Source: Pyxidicoccus parkwaysis (GTDB lineage: Bacteria; Myxococcota; Myxococcia; Myxococcales; Myxococcaceae). Taken from it: 64,000 bases of DNA. The position numbers and the translations under genes were made by a program. This document shows, one piece after another, positions 53,392 to 62,118 of this stretch. Each line of letters opens with the position of its first letter. Position 1 is the first letter of the stretch. The stretch is taken from NCBI RefSeq assembly GCF_017301735.1, contig NZ_CP071090.1:1302001-1366000 (forward strand), read 5' to 3'. Below the pieces are notes generated by a model. It saw only the letters and a list, made by a program, of their open reading frames with translations. It had not been told where the DNA came from and did not search any database.

Positions 53392-53916
53392 CTACGGCAG
53401 CATCGACCTGTCGAGCCGCAGCGGCGTGCGGCTGCGCGTCAGCTGCTCGGCGCCGAGCCAGGCCACCGTCACCTCGTTCGCGTCCTGGAGCTTCTTCAAA
53501 TCACCCTCGGGGACGATGACGACGAGCCGGTCCTGGCCCAGGGCCCAGGTGTCTCCGAGCCGCGCGCCGTTGACGTAGATTTCGGGCGACGCGGAGCGCT
53601 CGAGGTTGCCGAGCGGCTCGGCCGTCCGCACCTCGATGGCCACGGGCTCGCCGCCATTGGCGAGCAGGCCCTCGCCCGCCATGCGGGACAGCTCGGCGTC
53701 ACCGCGCACGCGCTTCACCTCCACCGAGCGCAGCTCCACCGGCCGTGGGGCCGTGGGGCTGCCCGTGGCCTGGAGCGTGGCCGGGGTGGCCGCGGGCGGC
53801 GTGCTGGAGGGCGTGTTCGCCATGGCGCGAGGCTCCTCCGCGCAGCCGGTGAGCGCGGCGCAGGTGCAGGCGAGGATGAACAGCCGGCTAGCGCGAGAAC
53901 TCGACGTCATCGACAT
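53392..53916 (-). CDS. Lipoprotein of unknown function
   Basis: 174 residues. Signal peptide with lipobox LTGC near 22-25 and Ala/Thr/Pro-rich linker to about 60. The mature part (65-165) is beta-rich with SPEIYVNGARLGDTWALGQD and RLVVIVPEGDLKKLQDANEV; it may be an IPT/Ig-like fold. It overlaps the end of the upstream hydrolase gene by 29 bp in another frame, so the pair is translationally linked. No known family. Confidence 0.85.
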   Translation of the reverse strand: MSMTSSSRASRLFILACTCAALTGCAEEPRAMANTPSSTPPAATPATLQATGSPTAPRPVELRSVEVKRVRGDAELSRMAGEGLLANGGEPVAIEVRTAEPLGNLERSASPEIYVNGARLGDTWALGQDRLVVIVPEGDLKKLQDANEVTVAWLGAEQLTRSRTPLRLDRSMLP

Positions 53917-56710
53917 AGATTTCTCCAGTGTTGGGGCCGTTGAAGGTGAAGCGCACCGTGTCGACGTTGTTCAGCGGCAACCCGGAGTTGTTCATGATGA
54001 AGCTGTGCAGCGGCACGCGCACGGACGTCAGCACCGTGTGCGTGAAGCCGTACGGGTGCGGGTAGGGCTTGGGAATGGTGTCGAACTTCGCCACGGTGGT
54101 GCCGCGGGTGATGCCGGCGCCCACCAACTCCACGGTGAAGTCCTGGCTGCCCGATACCGGATTGAGGGCAGACGTCGTCCGCGCCACGCGGAAGGCCACC
54201 ACCTCCAGGCCCGTGGTATCGCGCTGAGCCACCGGCACCGTGCGCGTCGCGGTGGCCGTGCCCGCCGTCCAGTTCATGCGCACCACCTGCGTCTGGTGGG
54301 GCGCGGGGTTGGTGACGTTGGCCATCGTGAGTGCGCCCGCGCCCGCGAAGTCCGCCGAGGCGCCGCTCGACAGCCGCGAGTGCTGGTTCTCATGGTGCGT
54401 CGGGTAGATCTTGAACCCGGCGAACGAGGGGAACACGAGCTGCCCGCGCATCATGTCGGCGTACACCGTCTCGTTGTTCAGGTGCAGGCGGGTGAAGGCC
54501 GCCAGCCACGCCTCGCCGATGCGCTGCTGGTTGGTGGCGGTGATGTAGTCCTGCCGGGTGCCGGGCGAGTCGTCGCCGTCCGCGGCCCACACCGTATTGA
54601 AGAGGTTGTGGCTGGCGCCATAGACGTCGATGCTCGACTTCGTGCCCAGGGCCCGGTCGTAGATTCTAGCGCCGGCCAGGTTGGACACGTCACCGTCCGC
54701 CGAGGGCAGGATGACGAAGTAGGGCACGCCCGCGGGCAGCGTGTAGCCCTGGCCGTCCACCGGAGCGATGGACGACACCGAGCCGATGTTGAACGTGGTG
54801 TTCAACATGTACGCCGCGACGGAGGCCTCGCCGCCGCGCGAGTGGCCGGAGACGGAAATCTTCGTCATGTCCAACTTCCCATTGAAGCGGCCCGAGAAGT
54901 AGTTCGGGTACGTGGGGAAGGTGGCCGCGTTGTTGAGGTGAGACCACAGCTCCAGGTGCTTGAGGATGAGCGTGCCGCGCTCGAAAATCCACTGCGGCAC
55001 CGGGCCCGTCAAATCATACGCGTCGATGGAGACCGCGATGATGCCGTGGCTGGCCAGGGTGTCGAGCAGCCGCATGTAGCCTTCGTGGTTGCGCACGCGG
55101 TTGGTGCACGTGGCATGCGTCTGGCCGGCGTTGCGGCAGAAGCCATGGTTGCCATGCTCCATGATGAAGATGGGGTGCGTGCCCGCGGCCACCGGCGTGC
55201 CCACTCCCGCCACGGTGGCCGGGTAGCGAATCACCGCGCGCAGGTCCACGTTGGACGCGGCGCCAATCGTGGGGAAGAAGTCGTCGGTGCTGTAGCTGTC
55301 CTGGCCGATGGGGAAGGTGCCCAGGTCGTACGGGTCCTTGCCCACCTGGAAGCCAATCTGGTTCGAGCCGTCCAGGAAGTCGATGGCGCTGTTGTACTGG
55401 CCATCCGTGGAATAGGCCGCAGCGGTGTTGGCCACCGTGGAGCCGAAGTCCACCACCACGTCGTACTTGCCCTCGTTCAGCGGCGCGTTCCAGATGATGG
55501 TGTCGGTGCCGTTGACGCAGCCGGCCTTCACCGGATGGATTTCGATGCCTCCGGACACGTCCACCAGGGTGTTGTTGAGGGCCCACTGGAACGGGTCTCG
55601 GTGGTTCACCACGTAGTAGGCGGCCCACGTCCCGCCGGTGTGGCCCGCGGGGACGTACGTCGGGTCCACCGCTCCCCAGACGGGGTCATTGGTGTCGGCG
55701 AAGGCGTCGGAGAACTCGTAGTACGGGAAGCCCACCAGCGGCCGGCCCGCGATATCCATGGTGGGGCCGCCGATGGGATAGATGAGGTACAGCACGTAGC
55801 CGGTGTCGATGCCGTACGACACCACGTCCCACGTGCCGAGCTGGCCCTGCGGCGGCTCGAACTTCAGCCGCCGGACGACGATGTCGTAGACGCCACGGCG
55901 TTGCAGAGAGGCCTTCCACACCGGCACGGTGAAGCGGCCGGAAGTGTCCGCGAAGACGCGCTCGATTTCGGGCGCGGCGTTCTCACCGGAGACGTCGGTC
56001 AGCGTGTCGCCCACGCGCCAGGCGCGCTGGTTGGGCACCACCGCCACCTCCAGCGCCTCTCCGGGCTCGAAGCCGCGGCCGCTGACGTACATGTCCGACT
56101 TGCTCGTCTCGCTCGCGTTCAACAGACAGCCGGTGTCGTTGGACGCGAAGACGAGGGGCGCGTCGGTGACTTTCTTGAGCGGCAGGCGGAAGGTGGCCTC
56201 GGCCGGGCCCACCGGCAGCTTCATGGGCGGCGTGTCGCCGCGCTCGTCGCGTGCCACCGCGTGGACGGAGACCGTCAGCGTGTGCCCGTCGAGCGCCTCC
56301 GTCGCCTTGTCGAAGTCACGGAAGCGGAACGGCGCATCCTGGAACCTGGGCCGGTCGTTGCAGCCCACCACGCCGGACTGGTACCAGAGGATGAACGGCT
56401 GAATCTGTCCCCGCGCGTCCGTCGTGGCGCGCGCGAAGCCCACCGCCCGCTCCAGGTCGGGCAGCTCGGACTGGTCCACGCCCATGCGGAACTCGTAGAC
56501 GGTGTTCGGCTGCAACCCCACCACGCCGACGTGGAGCGACTGGCCGATGGGGAGGGCATCGATGAGGTTACCCTGCGTGTCGACAGGGTAGACCCCGGGT
56601 TCCTTCGGGAGCACATTGAACGACGCGCCCGCGTGACTGCTGTTCTCGTGGAGGACGCCACCGGCGACCGCCGCGGACAGCAGGACGCAGAGCCATGCGA
56701 TACGTCTCAT
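53888..56710 (-). CDS. Very large exported alpha/beta hydrolase
   Basis: 940 residues from ATG at 56710 with AGGAG five bases upstream. Signal peptide 1-19. Residues 25-330 contain two beta-sandwich regions (FNVLPKEPGVYPVD; MYVSGRGFEPGEALEVAVVP). The hydrolase core lies at about 480-770: FIMEHGNHGFCRN (oxyanion strand), the nucleophile Ser624 in ISVSGHSRGGEASVAAYML, and YGASHNLFN as a probable catalytic His. The tail (800-940) is beta-rich and ends VDTVRFTFNGPNTGEIYVDD, a carbohydrate-module-like jelly roll. The substrate could be an ester in prey or polymer; not determinable. Linked to a lipoprotein gene by a 29-bp overlap. Confidence 0.88.
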   Translation of the reverse strand: MRRIAWLCVLLSAAVAGGVLHENSSHAGASFNVLPKEPGVYPVDTQGNLIDALPIGQSLHVGVVGLQPNTVYEFRMGVDQSELPDLERAVGFARATTDARGQIQPFILWYQSGVVGCNDRPRFQDAPFRFRDFDKATEALDGHTLTVSVHAVARDERGDTPPMKLPVGPAEATFRLPLKKVTDAPLVFASNDTGCLLNASETSKSDMYVSGRGFEPGEALEVAVVPNQRAWRVGDTLTDVSGENAAPEIERVFADTSGRFTVPVWKASLQRRGVYDIVVRRLKFEPPQGQLGTWDVVSYGIDTGYVLYLIYPIGGPTMDIAGRPLVGFPYYEFSDAFADTNDPVWGAVDPTYVPAGHTGGTWAAYYVVNHRDPFQWALNNTLVDVSGGIEIHPVKAGCVNGTDTIIWNAPLNEGKYDVVVDFGSTVANTAAAYSTDGQYNSAIDFLDGSNQIGFQVGKDPYDLGTFPIGQDSYSTDDFFPTIGAASNVDLRAVIRYPATVAGVGTPVAAGTHPIFIMEHGNHGFCRNAGQTHATCTNRVRNHEGYMRLLDTLASHGIIAVSIDAYDLTGPVPQWIFERGTLILKHLELWSHLNNAATFPTYPNYFSGRFNGKLDMTKISVSGHSRGGEASVAAYMLNTTFNIGSVSSIAPVDGQGYTLPAGVPYFVILPSADGDVSNLAGARIYDRALGTKSSIDVYGASHNLFNTVWAADGDDSPGTRQDYITATNQQRIGEAWLAAFTRLHLNNETVYADMMRGQLVFPSFAGFKIYPTHHENQHSRLSSGASADFAGAGALTMANVTNPAPHQTQVVRMNWTAGTATATRTVPVAQRDTTGLEVVAFRVARTTSALNPVSGSQDFTVELVGAGITRGTTVAKFDTIPKPYPHPYGFTHTVLTSVRVPLHSFIMNNSGLPLNNVDTVRFTFNGPNTGEIYVDDVEFSR

Positions 56711-56867
56711 GGGAACTCCTGACCTGTTGGGGGTGGGTTGTTGCAACCGCGCTACGACTGCTACGGCGACAACGACTGCTAGTGAAGCATTTGTTTAAAC
56801 GGAATTCCCGGAACTTCTTCGCAACGCGCAGTGCCATCCCGATGGCGCGCCGCATAGATTCAGCCCC

Positions 56868-58040
56868 ATGGCCTTGATGCGACTCGACTGTACGAAGTGC
56901 GACCGGACGTACGCGCCGGGCGTCGTGTTGAACCTGTGCACCGCGTGCAACGCACCTCTGTTCGCGCGCTATGACCTGGAGCGCGCCGCGAAGACGCTGC
57001 GGCCGGAGGCGCTTGCCACGCGCGAGCGCTCCATGTGGCGCTACCACGAGGTGATGCCGGTGGAGGACCCGGCGCAGCGGCTGAGCCTGGGCGAGGGCTG
57101 GACGCCGCTGCTCGAGGCGCCCCGGCTGGGCGCGAAGCTGGGCATGAAGCGCGTGCTGGTGAAGGACGAGGGTGGCAACCCCACGGGCTCGTTCAAGGCG
57201 CGTGGCCTGTCCGCCGCCGTCACCATGGCGAAGGTGCTGGGGGCGAAGGCGGTGTGCCTGCCCTCGGCGGGCAACGCGGGCAGCGCGCTGGCGGCCTACG
57301 CGGCGCGCGGCGGGCTGGAGGCGCATGTCTTCCTGCCGAAGGACATCGCCAGTCTCTTCCTCATGGAGACGCGCGCGTACGGTGCGCACGTGGAGACGGT
57401 GGAGGGCGTCATCACCGACGCGGGCCGGGTGTGCGCGGCGCTCGCGAAGGAGCATGGCTGGTACGAGTGCGCCACGCTGAAGGAGCCCTACCGCGTCGAG
57501 GGCAAGAAGACGATGGGCTACGAATTGGCCGAGCAGCTCGGCTGGACGCTGCCCGACGTCATCCTCTACCCGACGGGCGGCGGCACGGGCCTCATCGGCA
57601 TGTGGAAGGCCTTCGAGGAGATGGAGGCCATGGGCCTCATCGGCTCGAAGCGGCCGCGCATGGTGGCGGTGCAGGCGGAGGGCTGCGCGCCGATTGTGAA
57701 GGCGCACGAGGAGGGCAAGCCGGACGCGCCCATGTGGCAGGGCGCGACGACGCACGCGCACGGCCTGCGGGTGCCCAAGGCGCTGGGCGACTTCCTGATT
57801 CTTCGCGCGGTGAAGGAGAGCCGGGGCACGGCGGTGTCGGTGACGGAGGCGGAAATCATCCAGGGCGTGAAGGACATCTCCGCCTCGGAGGGGCTCTTCG
57901 TCGCGCCCGAGGGCGGCGCGTGCGTGGCGGCGCTGCGCAAGCTCCACGCGTCGGGAGCGGTGACGCCCGACGAGTCCGTGGTGGTGTTCAACACCGGCAC
58001 GGGCTTCAAGTACGTGGAGAACATGGCCCCGCTCTGGTGA
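56868..58040 (+). CDS. thrC: Threonine synthase
   Basis: 390 residues. PLP-dependent conversion of O-phosphohomoserine to threonine. A small zinc-ribbon-like start (CTKCDRTYAPG, then LCTACNAPLFARYD) is followed by the fold-type II core: Lys110 in EGGNPTGSFKARGLSAAVTM binds PLP, LPSAGNAGSALAAYAARGG contacts its phosphate side, and YPTGGGTGLIGMW is the glycine loop. The end is VVFNTGTGFKYVEN. Class II short form, as in Bacillus. The upstream spacer (157 bp) is AT-richer than the surroundings. Confidence 0.95.
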   Translation: MALMRLDCTKCDRTYAPGVVLNLCTACNAPLFARYDLERAAKTLRPEALATRERSMWRYHEVMPVEDPAQRLSLGEGWTPLLEAPRLGAKLGMKRVLVKDEGGNPTGSFKARGLSAAVTMAKVLGAKAVCLPSAGNAGSALAAYAARGGLEAHVFLPKDIASLFLMETRAYGAHVETVEGVITDAGRVCAALAKEHGWYECATLKEPYRVEGKKTMGYELAEQLGWTLPDVILYPTGGGTGLIGMWKAFEEMEAMGLIGSKRPRMVAVQAEGCAPIVKAHEEGKPDAPMWQGATTHAHGLRVPKALGDFLILRAVKESRGTAVSVTEAEIIQGVKDISASEGLFVAPEGGACVAALRKLHASGAVTPDESVVVFNTGTGFKYVENMAPLW

Positions 58041-58069
58041 TTCGCGCGGGGCCGTGAGCCACGAGGCCG

Positions 58070-59380
58070 CTACTGGGTGAGGTAGAAGACGCCGAGGCAC
58101 ATCTCGTCGTCGGTGCCCTCACCCCACGCGCGGTCCGTGGCGCCCGGCGCGCTGTTGTCCCAGTGGCACTCCACGTTCAGCTTGTCTCCGTTCCAGAGCT
58201 GCACGGGCTTCTCGAGGGCGTAGTTGCCCTGCCAGTGGAAGTCCCAGTGGGGAATGTCGAGGAGACACTCGCGAGCGCCCGAGGCCCGCTGGATTTCCGC
58301 GCGCGCGTGGGTGCCTCGCGTGTGCATGTGCAGCGCGGCGTTGTGGATGGTGACGGGCACGTTGTTCAGGAGCACACCGCCGGTGGTGAAGCCGAGGTAG
58401 GGCGTGAGCTCCAGGGACCACAGGTGCGAGGTGTCCGCCGTGCCGGCGGGAATGCGCATGGGCTTGGTGCCATTCACCCAGGCGGGGTTGGTCCAGGGCT
58501 GCACGTAGGCGACCTTCTCCACCGTGTCGTCCACCTTGAAGGCGATGGAGGAGAGGTCCGAGGCGGCGGCCTGGCCATGGTCGTTGTAGTGGACCTGGAG
58601 GACGACCTTGGAGCCGGGCTCGATGCGCAGGCCGGTGCCGGCGGGGAAGTCCTGGCCGAGGCTGCCAGGGGCCCATGCTCCGAGCCACTTCGCGCGGGAG
58701 GCGTCCGCGCCGCCAGGGCCGCCGAAGCAGGTGTAGCCGGGGCCCGGCGAGGCCGCGTCGAGCGACTCAAAGTCCGCCACCTCCGACGGTGCCGCGAGGA
58801 AGGCGATGACGTGGTGGACGGTGGCGCGGTTGCCCGGGTCGGCGCGGAAGCCGGTGATGTAGCGCGTGCGCGTCTCCGGCCAGTCGATGATGAAGCAGCG
58901 GTAGTCATCCGGAGAATGGGTGGGGAGGTAGGGCTCCGGCATCTTCAGCACGACGTCCGCGCGAGACAGCCCGCCGACGGGAGCAGGAGTCGTGGCGGCG
59001 GTGGCCGGGTCTCCCTCGGTGGCGCCCTCGTCCACCCAGCGCGTGAGCAGGACCTGCTGCTCGGCGCTGAGGGAGCGGTCGTGCTGGTACGTGTTGCACT
59101 CGGACGACGGAGGCCAGGGCGGCATGGTGCGCGCCTGCACGGCGGCCCTGACTTCACTGCGGTGCGCGTAGACGTCCGCGTACGTCTCCAGCGGGAAGGG
59201 GCCGATGCCGCCCTCGGTGTGGCAGTTGGCGCACTTCGACTGCACGATGGGCGCCACGTGTTTGTGCCACGTGACTGGAGGTGCGGGGTCGTTGGGCGTG
59301 CGTATGTCATTGCCGCTGCACGCGGTGGCGACGGCGAGGAGCGCGCCCGGGAGCACGCGGAGCAGGGATGGGCGGAGCAT
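58070..59380 (-). CDS. Copper type II monooxygenase-like lipoprotein with CXXCH motif
   Basis: 436 residues from ATG at 59380 (an upstream ATG at 59422 would move the signal peptide inward). Lipobox VATAC near 20. Residues 35-125 resemble cytochrome-c-like domains found in such proteins: SKCANCHTEGG with Cys50, Cys53 and His54, and MPPWPPS as the possible distal Met. Residues 150-430 match the copper-dependent ascorbate monooxygenase fold: VHHVIAFLA, LQVHYNDHG, NAALHMHTRG and PHWDFHWQG supply His ligands. It may hydroxylate a peptide or small substrate with haem-delivered electrons; family functions in bacteria are unproved. Lies 63 bp downstream of the GH31 gene. Confidence 0.9.
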   Translation of the reverse strand: MLRPSLLRVLPGALLAVATACSGNDIRTPNDPAPPVTWHKHVAPIVQSKCANCHTEGGIGPFPLETYADVYAHRSEVRAAVQARTMPPWPPSSECNTYQHDRSLSAEQQVLLTRWVDEGATEGDPATAATTPAPVGGLSRADVVLKMPEPYLPTHSPDDYRCFIIDWPETRTRYITGFRADPGNRATVHHVIAFLAAPSEVADFESLDAASPGPGYTCFGGPGGADASRAKWLGAWAPGSLGQDFPAGTGLRIEPGSKVVLQVHYNDHGQAAASDLSSIAFKVDDTVEKVAYVQPWTNPAWVNGTKPMRIPAGTADTSHLWSLELTPYLGFTTGGVLLNNVPVTIHNAALHMHTRGTHARAEIQRASGARECLLDIPHWDFHWQGNYALEKPVQLWNGDKLNVECHWDNSAPGATDRAWGEGTDDEMCLGVFYLTQ

Positions 59381-59443
59381 GGAGACCTCGGTGGGGCGAG
59401 CCGGGACGGGGCCTTGCATCATGCCTCAACACGGGACGGAGCA

Positions 59444-61837
59444 TCAGGTTGCAACCGTCACCTCCGTCCAGTCCGCGGCCACGCGCATCTCCAGCACGCC
59501 CCTCTCGAAGCGGAACGACAGCGCGCCCTTCACGCTGCTCGCGTAGCGCAATCCGTACACGCGCACCGTCTCCTCCTTGCGCACCATCGGCAGGCTGCCC
59601 TGCACGCGGCGCGTCAGCTTGAAGTCGCCTTCACCCAGCCGGCCCTCCAACTCCGTGATGCGGAAGTCTCCGTAGCCGTCACCCGCGTCCTCGTAGAGCC
59701 GGCCGTGGACCTCCGCCGCTGCGTGCAGGTGCCACTCCAAGTCCTCCCAGTTTGCCGTGGTGGTGTGCTTCGCCGGCCGCGTCAGCGTCACCGCGCCGCC
59801 CGCGCGCAGCCACACCGGCACCGTGTCCAGCCGGCCTTCCGCGATGACGTGCTGCGCACCCTCCTGAATCGCTCCCGGGCGCTCCAGTCCAGGCCACTCC
59901 ATCCACATGCCCTCTGGCAGGTACGCCAGCCGCTTCGTCTGACCGGGGCGCACCACCGGCGCCACCATCAAGTCCTTCCCGAAGAGGAATTGGTCGAACG
60001 CGCCCACCGCCTCCGAGTCCTTCGGTGTGTGCATCACCAGCGGGCGCAGCACGGGCAGGCCCGTGACGGAGGCCTCGTGCATCAGCGTGTAGAGCGTGGG
60101 CAATAGCCGGTAGCGCCGCTTGAGCGCCTCGCGCGCGTGGGAGAGGTACGGCTCGCCGAAGCGCCACGGCTCCTGCGCCTGCGTCCCCTTGGCGGCGTGG
60201 TTGCGCATCAGCGGATAGAACGTGCCCGTCTGCATCCACCGCACGAGCAGCTCACCGCTGGGCCTGCCGATGAAGCCGGGGATGTCCACGCCGGTGAAGG
60301 GCACGCCCGACAGACCCAGGCCCACCAGCATGGGAATGGACGTCTCCAATTGCGTCCAGTGGCTGGAGTTGTCCCCCGTCCACACCGCCGCGTAGCGCTG
60401 GATGCCAGCGAAGCCCGCGCGCGTCAGCAGGAAGGGTCGAGCCTCGGGCCGCATCTCGCGCAGCGCCTCCCACGCGCCCTTCGCCATGCCCAGGGCGTAG
60501 ACGTTGTGGACCTCCAGGTGTCGCTTGTCCCCATGGCGCGCGTCGTACGGGAGCGTCTGTCCCTCCACCGTGCCCACGCCCTCGGAGCGCTTTCCGGCCA
60601 TCGTGAGGATGCCCACGTCCGGCTGCACCGCGAAGCAGGACGGCTCGTTCATGTCGTTCCAGAAGCCGGCCAGGCCCAGCGCCACGAAGTCGCGGTGCAG
60701 GCCGCCCCACCAGCGCTGCACCTCCTCGCGCGTGAGGTCCGGGAAGACGGCGGGGCGCGGCCACACCTCGCCCACCAGCACGCCGCCCCGGTCATAGCGC
60801 ACGAGGTAGTCGCGCTCGCGAGCCTCCTCGTACACGGACCAGCCCGGCTCCTGCTTCAGCGCGGGGTCGATGATGGGGACCAGCTTCACGCCCTCGGCGG
60901 CCGCGTCGCGCACGAGCGCCGCCGGGTCCGGAAAGCGGGTGCGGTCCCACGTCCAGACCTTGTACGTGTCCATGTAGTCGATATCCAGGTACACGCAGTC
61001 GAGCGGCAAGTCGCGCGCGCGGTAGCCCTGGATGACGCCGCGCACGTCGCGCGCATTCTCGTAGCCCCAGCGGCTCTGCTGCGCGCCCAGGCTCCACAGC
61101 GGCGGCAGCGGCATGCGGCCGGTGAGCGTGGTGTAGCGCCGCACGACGTCCATCGGTAGCGGGCCCGCGAAGAGGTAACAGTCCAGCTCCGGCCCCCAGG
61201 ACTCCCAGGCCACGGCCCCGGCGTCCGCGAGCGCCACGTCCACCTCGCAGCGCCACGTCTCGTCCAGGTACATGCCCCACGCCACGCCGTCGCGCAGGCC
61301 CACGAAGAAGGGAATGGACTGGTAGAGCGGGTCCGTGTCCGGGTGGTGCGGAATCACATCCGTGTTCCAGAAGGTGAAGTGCATGCCGCGCTTGTCCAGC
61401 GGGCCCACCTTCTCGCCGAAGCCGAGCCACGCCTCGTCCGGCGGCGCATGCAGTGTGAGCCACGAGCGGTACGTGTTCATCGGGTAGCCGGCCTTCACCT
61501 CGCCCGCCACGCGCGTACTGCGCGCCAGTTCGCGCCCGTCCGCGTCGTGGAAGCTCCACGTGCCGCGCTCCAACTCGACCCGCAACTCCACGCCCTCCGC
61601 GCGCACCCGCACGCGGCCCTCCTCGCGCGTCACCTCCAGCGGCCTCGCACCGGGCGTGGACACCACGGCCCACGATTGCTTGTCCGGCAGCTCCGGATGG
61701 AGGAAGCCGACGGAGGCCGAGGTCGGCGCGTGACGCAGCCGCAACACGCCGGGGAGGGGACACGAGACTTCGAGGGCGGCCTGCGTCCCATGCAGCCTCA
61801 GGCGTGCGGGCTCGATGGACAGGTCTGTCATGCGCAT
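59444..61837 (-). CDS. Glycoside hydrolase family 31 (alpha-glucosidase type)
   Basis: 797 residues, typical family length. N-terminal beta-sandwich to about 230 (AWLGFGEKVGPLDKRGMHF). The TIM barrel opens at MPLPPLWSLGAQQSRWGYEN. The nucleophile is Asp395 in LAGFWNDMNEPSCF and the acid/base Asp489 in AVWTGDNSSHW; DCVYLDIDYMDTYKVWTWD binds the -1 sugar. C-terminal beta domains from 660. No signal peptide, so it probably acts inside the cell on maltose- or glucan-type sugars. Met1 and Met3 are both possible starts. Confidence 0.96.
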   Translation of the reverse strand: MRMTDLSIEPARLRLHGTQAALEVSCPLPGVLRLRHAPTSASVGFLHPELPDKQSWAVVSTPGARPLEVTREEGRVRVRAEGVELRVELERGTWSFHDADGRELARSTRVAGEVKAGYPMNTYRSWLTLHAPPDEAWLGFGEKVGPLDKRGMHFTFWNTDVIPHHPDTDPLYQSIPFFVGLRDGVAWGMYLDETWRCEVDVALADAGAVAWESWGPELDCYLFAGPLPMDVVRRYTTLTGRMPLPPLWSLGAQQSRWGYENARDVRGVIQGYRARDLPLDCVYLDIDYMDTYKVWTWDRTRFPDPAALVRDAAAEGVKLVPIIDPALKQEPGWSVYEEARERDYLVRYDRGGVLVGEVWPRPAVFPDLTREEVQRWWGGLHRDFVALGLAGFWNDMNEPSCFAVQPDVGILTMAGKRSEGVGTVEGQTLPYDARHGDKRHLEVHNVYALGMAKGAWEALREMRPEARPFLLTRAGFAGIQRYAAVWTGDNSSHWTQLETSIPMLVGLGLSGVPFTGVDIPGFIGRPSGELLVRWMQTGTFYPLMRNHAAKGTQAQEPWRFGEPYLSHAREALKRRYRLLPTLYTLMHEASVTGLPVLRPLVMHTPKDSEAVGAFDQFLFGKDLMVAPVVRPGQTKRLAYLPEGMWMEWPGLERPGAIQEGAQHVIAEGRLDTVPVWLRAGGAVTLTRPAKHTTTANWEDLEWHLHAAAEVHGRLYEDAGDGYGDFRITELEGRLGEGDFKLTRRVQGSLPMVRKEETVRVYGLRYASSVKGALSFRFERGVLEMRVAADWTEVTVAT

Positions 61838-62118
61838 GCGGGGAGTCTACGGAGGACGTCCATGCGGATGGGCAGGAACCGTCGTTGTCCGTCTACGAGC
61901 AATCCCCCGGGTGGCGGCAGCCCCTGGACCATGGGGTGGATGTGCCCGCGCGCGGCACGCGTACCATCCGCACGCAACTCGCGCCTGACAGGACGCAGGA
62001 CGTAGGGACGCGCTCGGCCTTCCGCACGCAATCGACTGGAAACATTCGCGGCAGGGACGAGGCACGCTCGTTGCTCCCGCCAGGCCCGCCTCACCACACC
62101 CGCAGTGGGGACCCCCTC

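Noticed and set aside
56815..56840. Sigma-54-like promoter (TGGCAC...TTGC, minus strand) before the hydrolase gene
   Set aside because: The spacing between the GG and GC elements is 11 bases, not the strict 10, so sigma-54 binding is unlikely.
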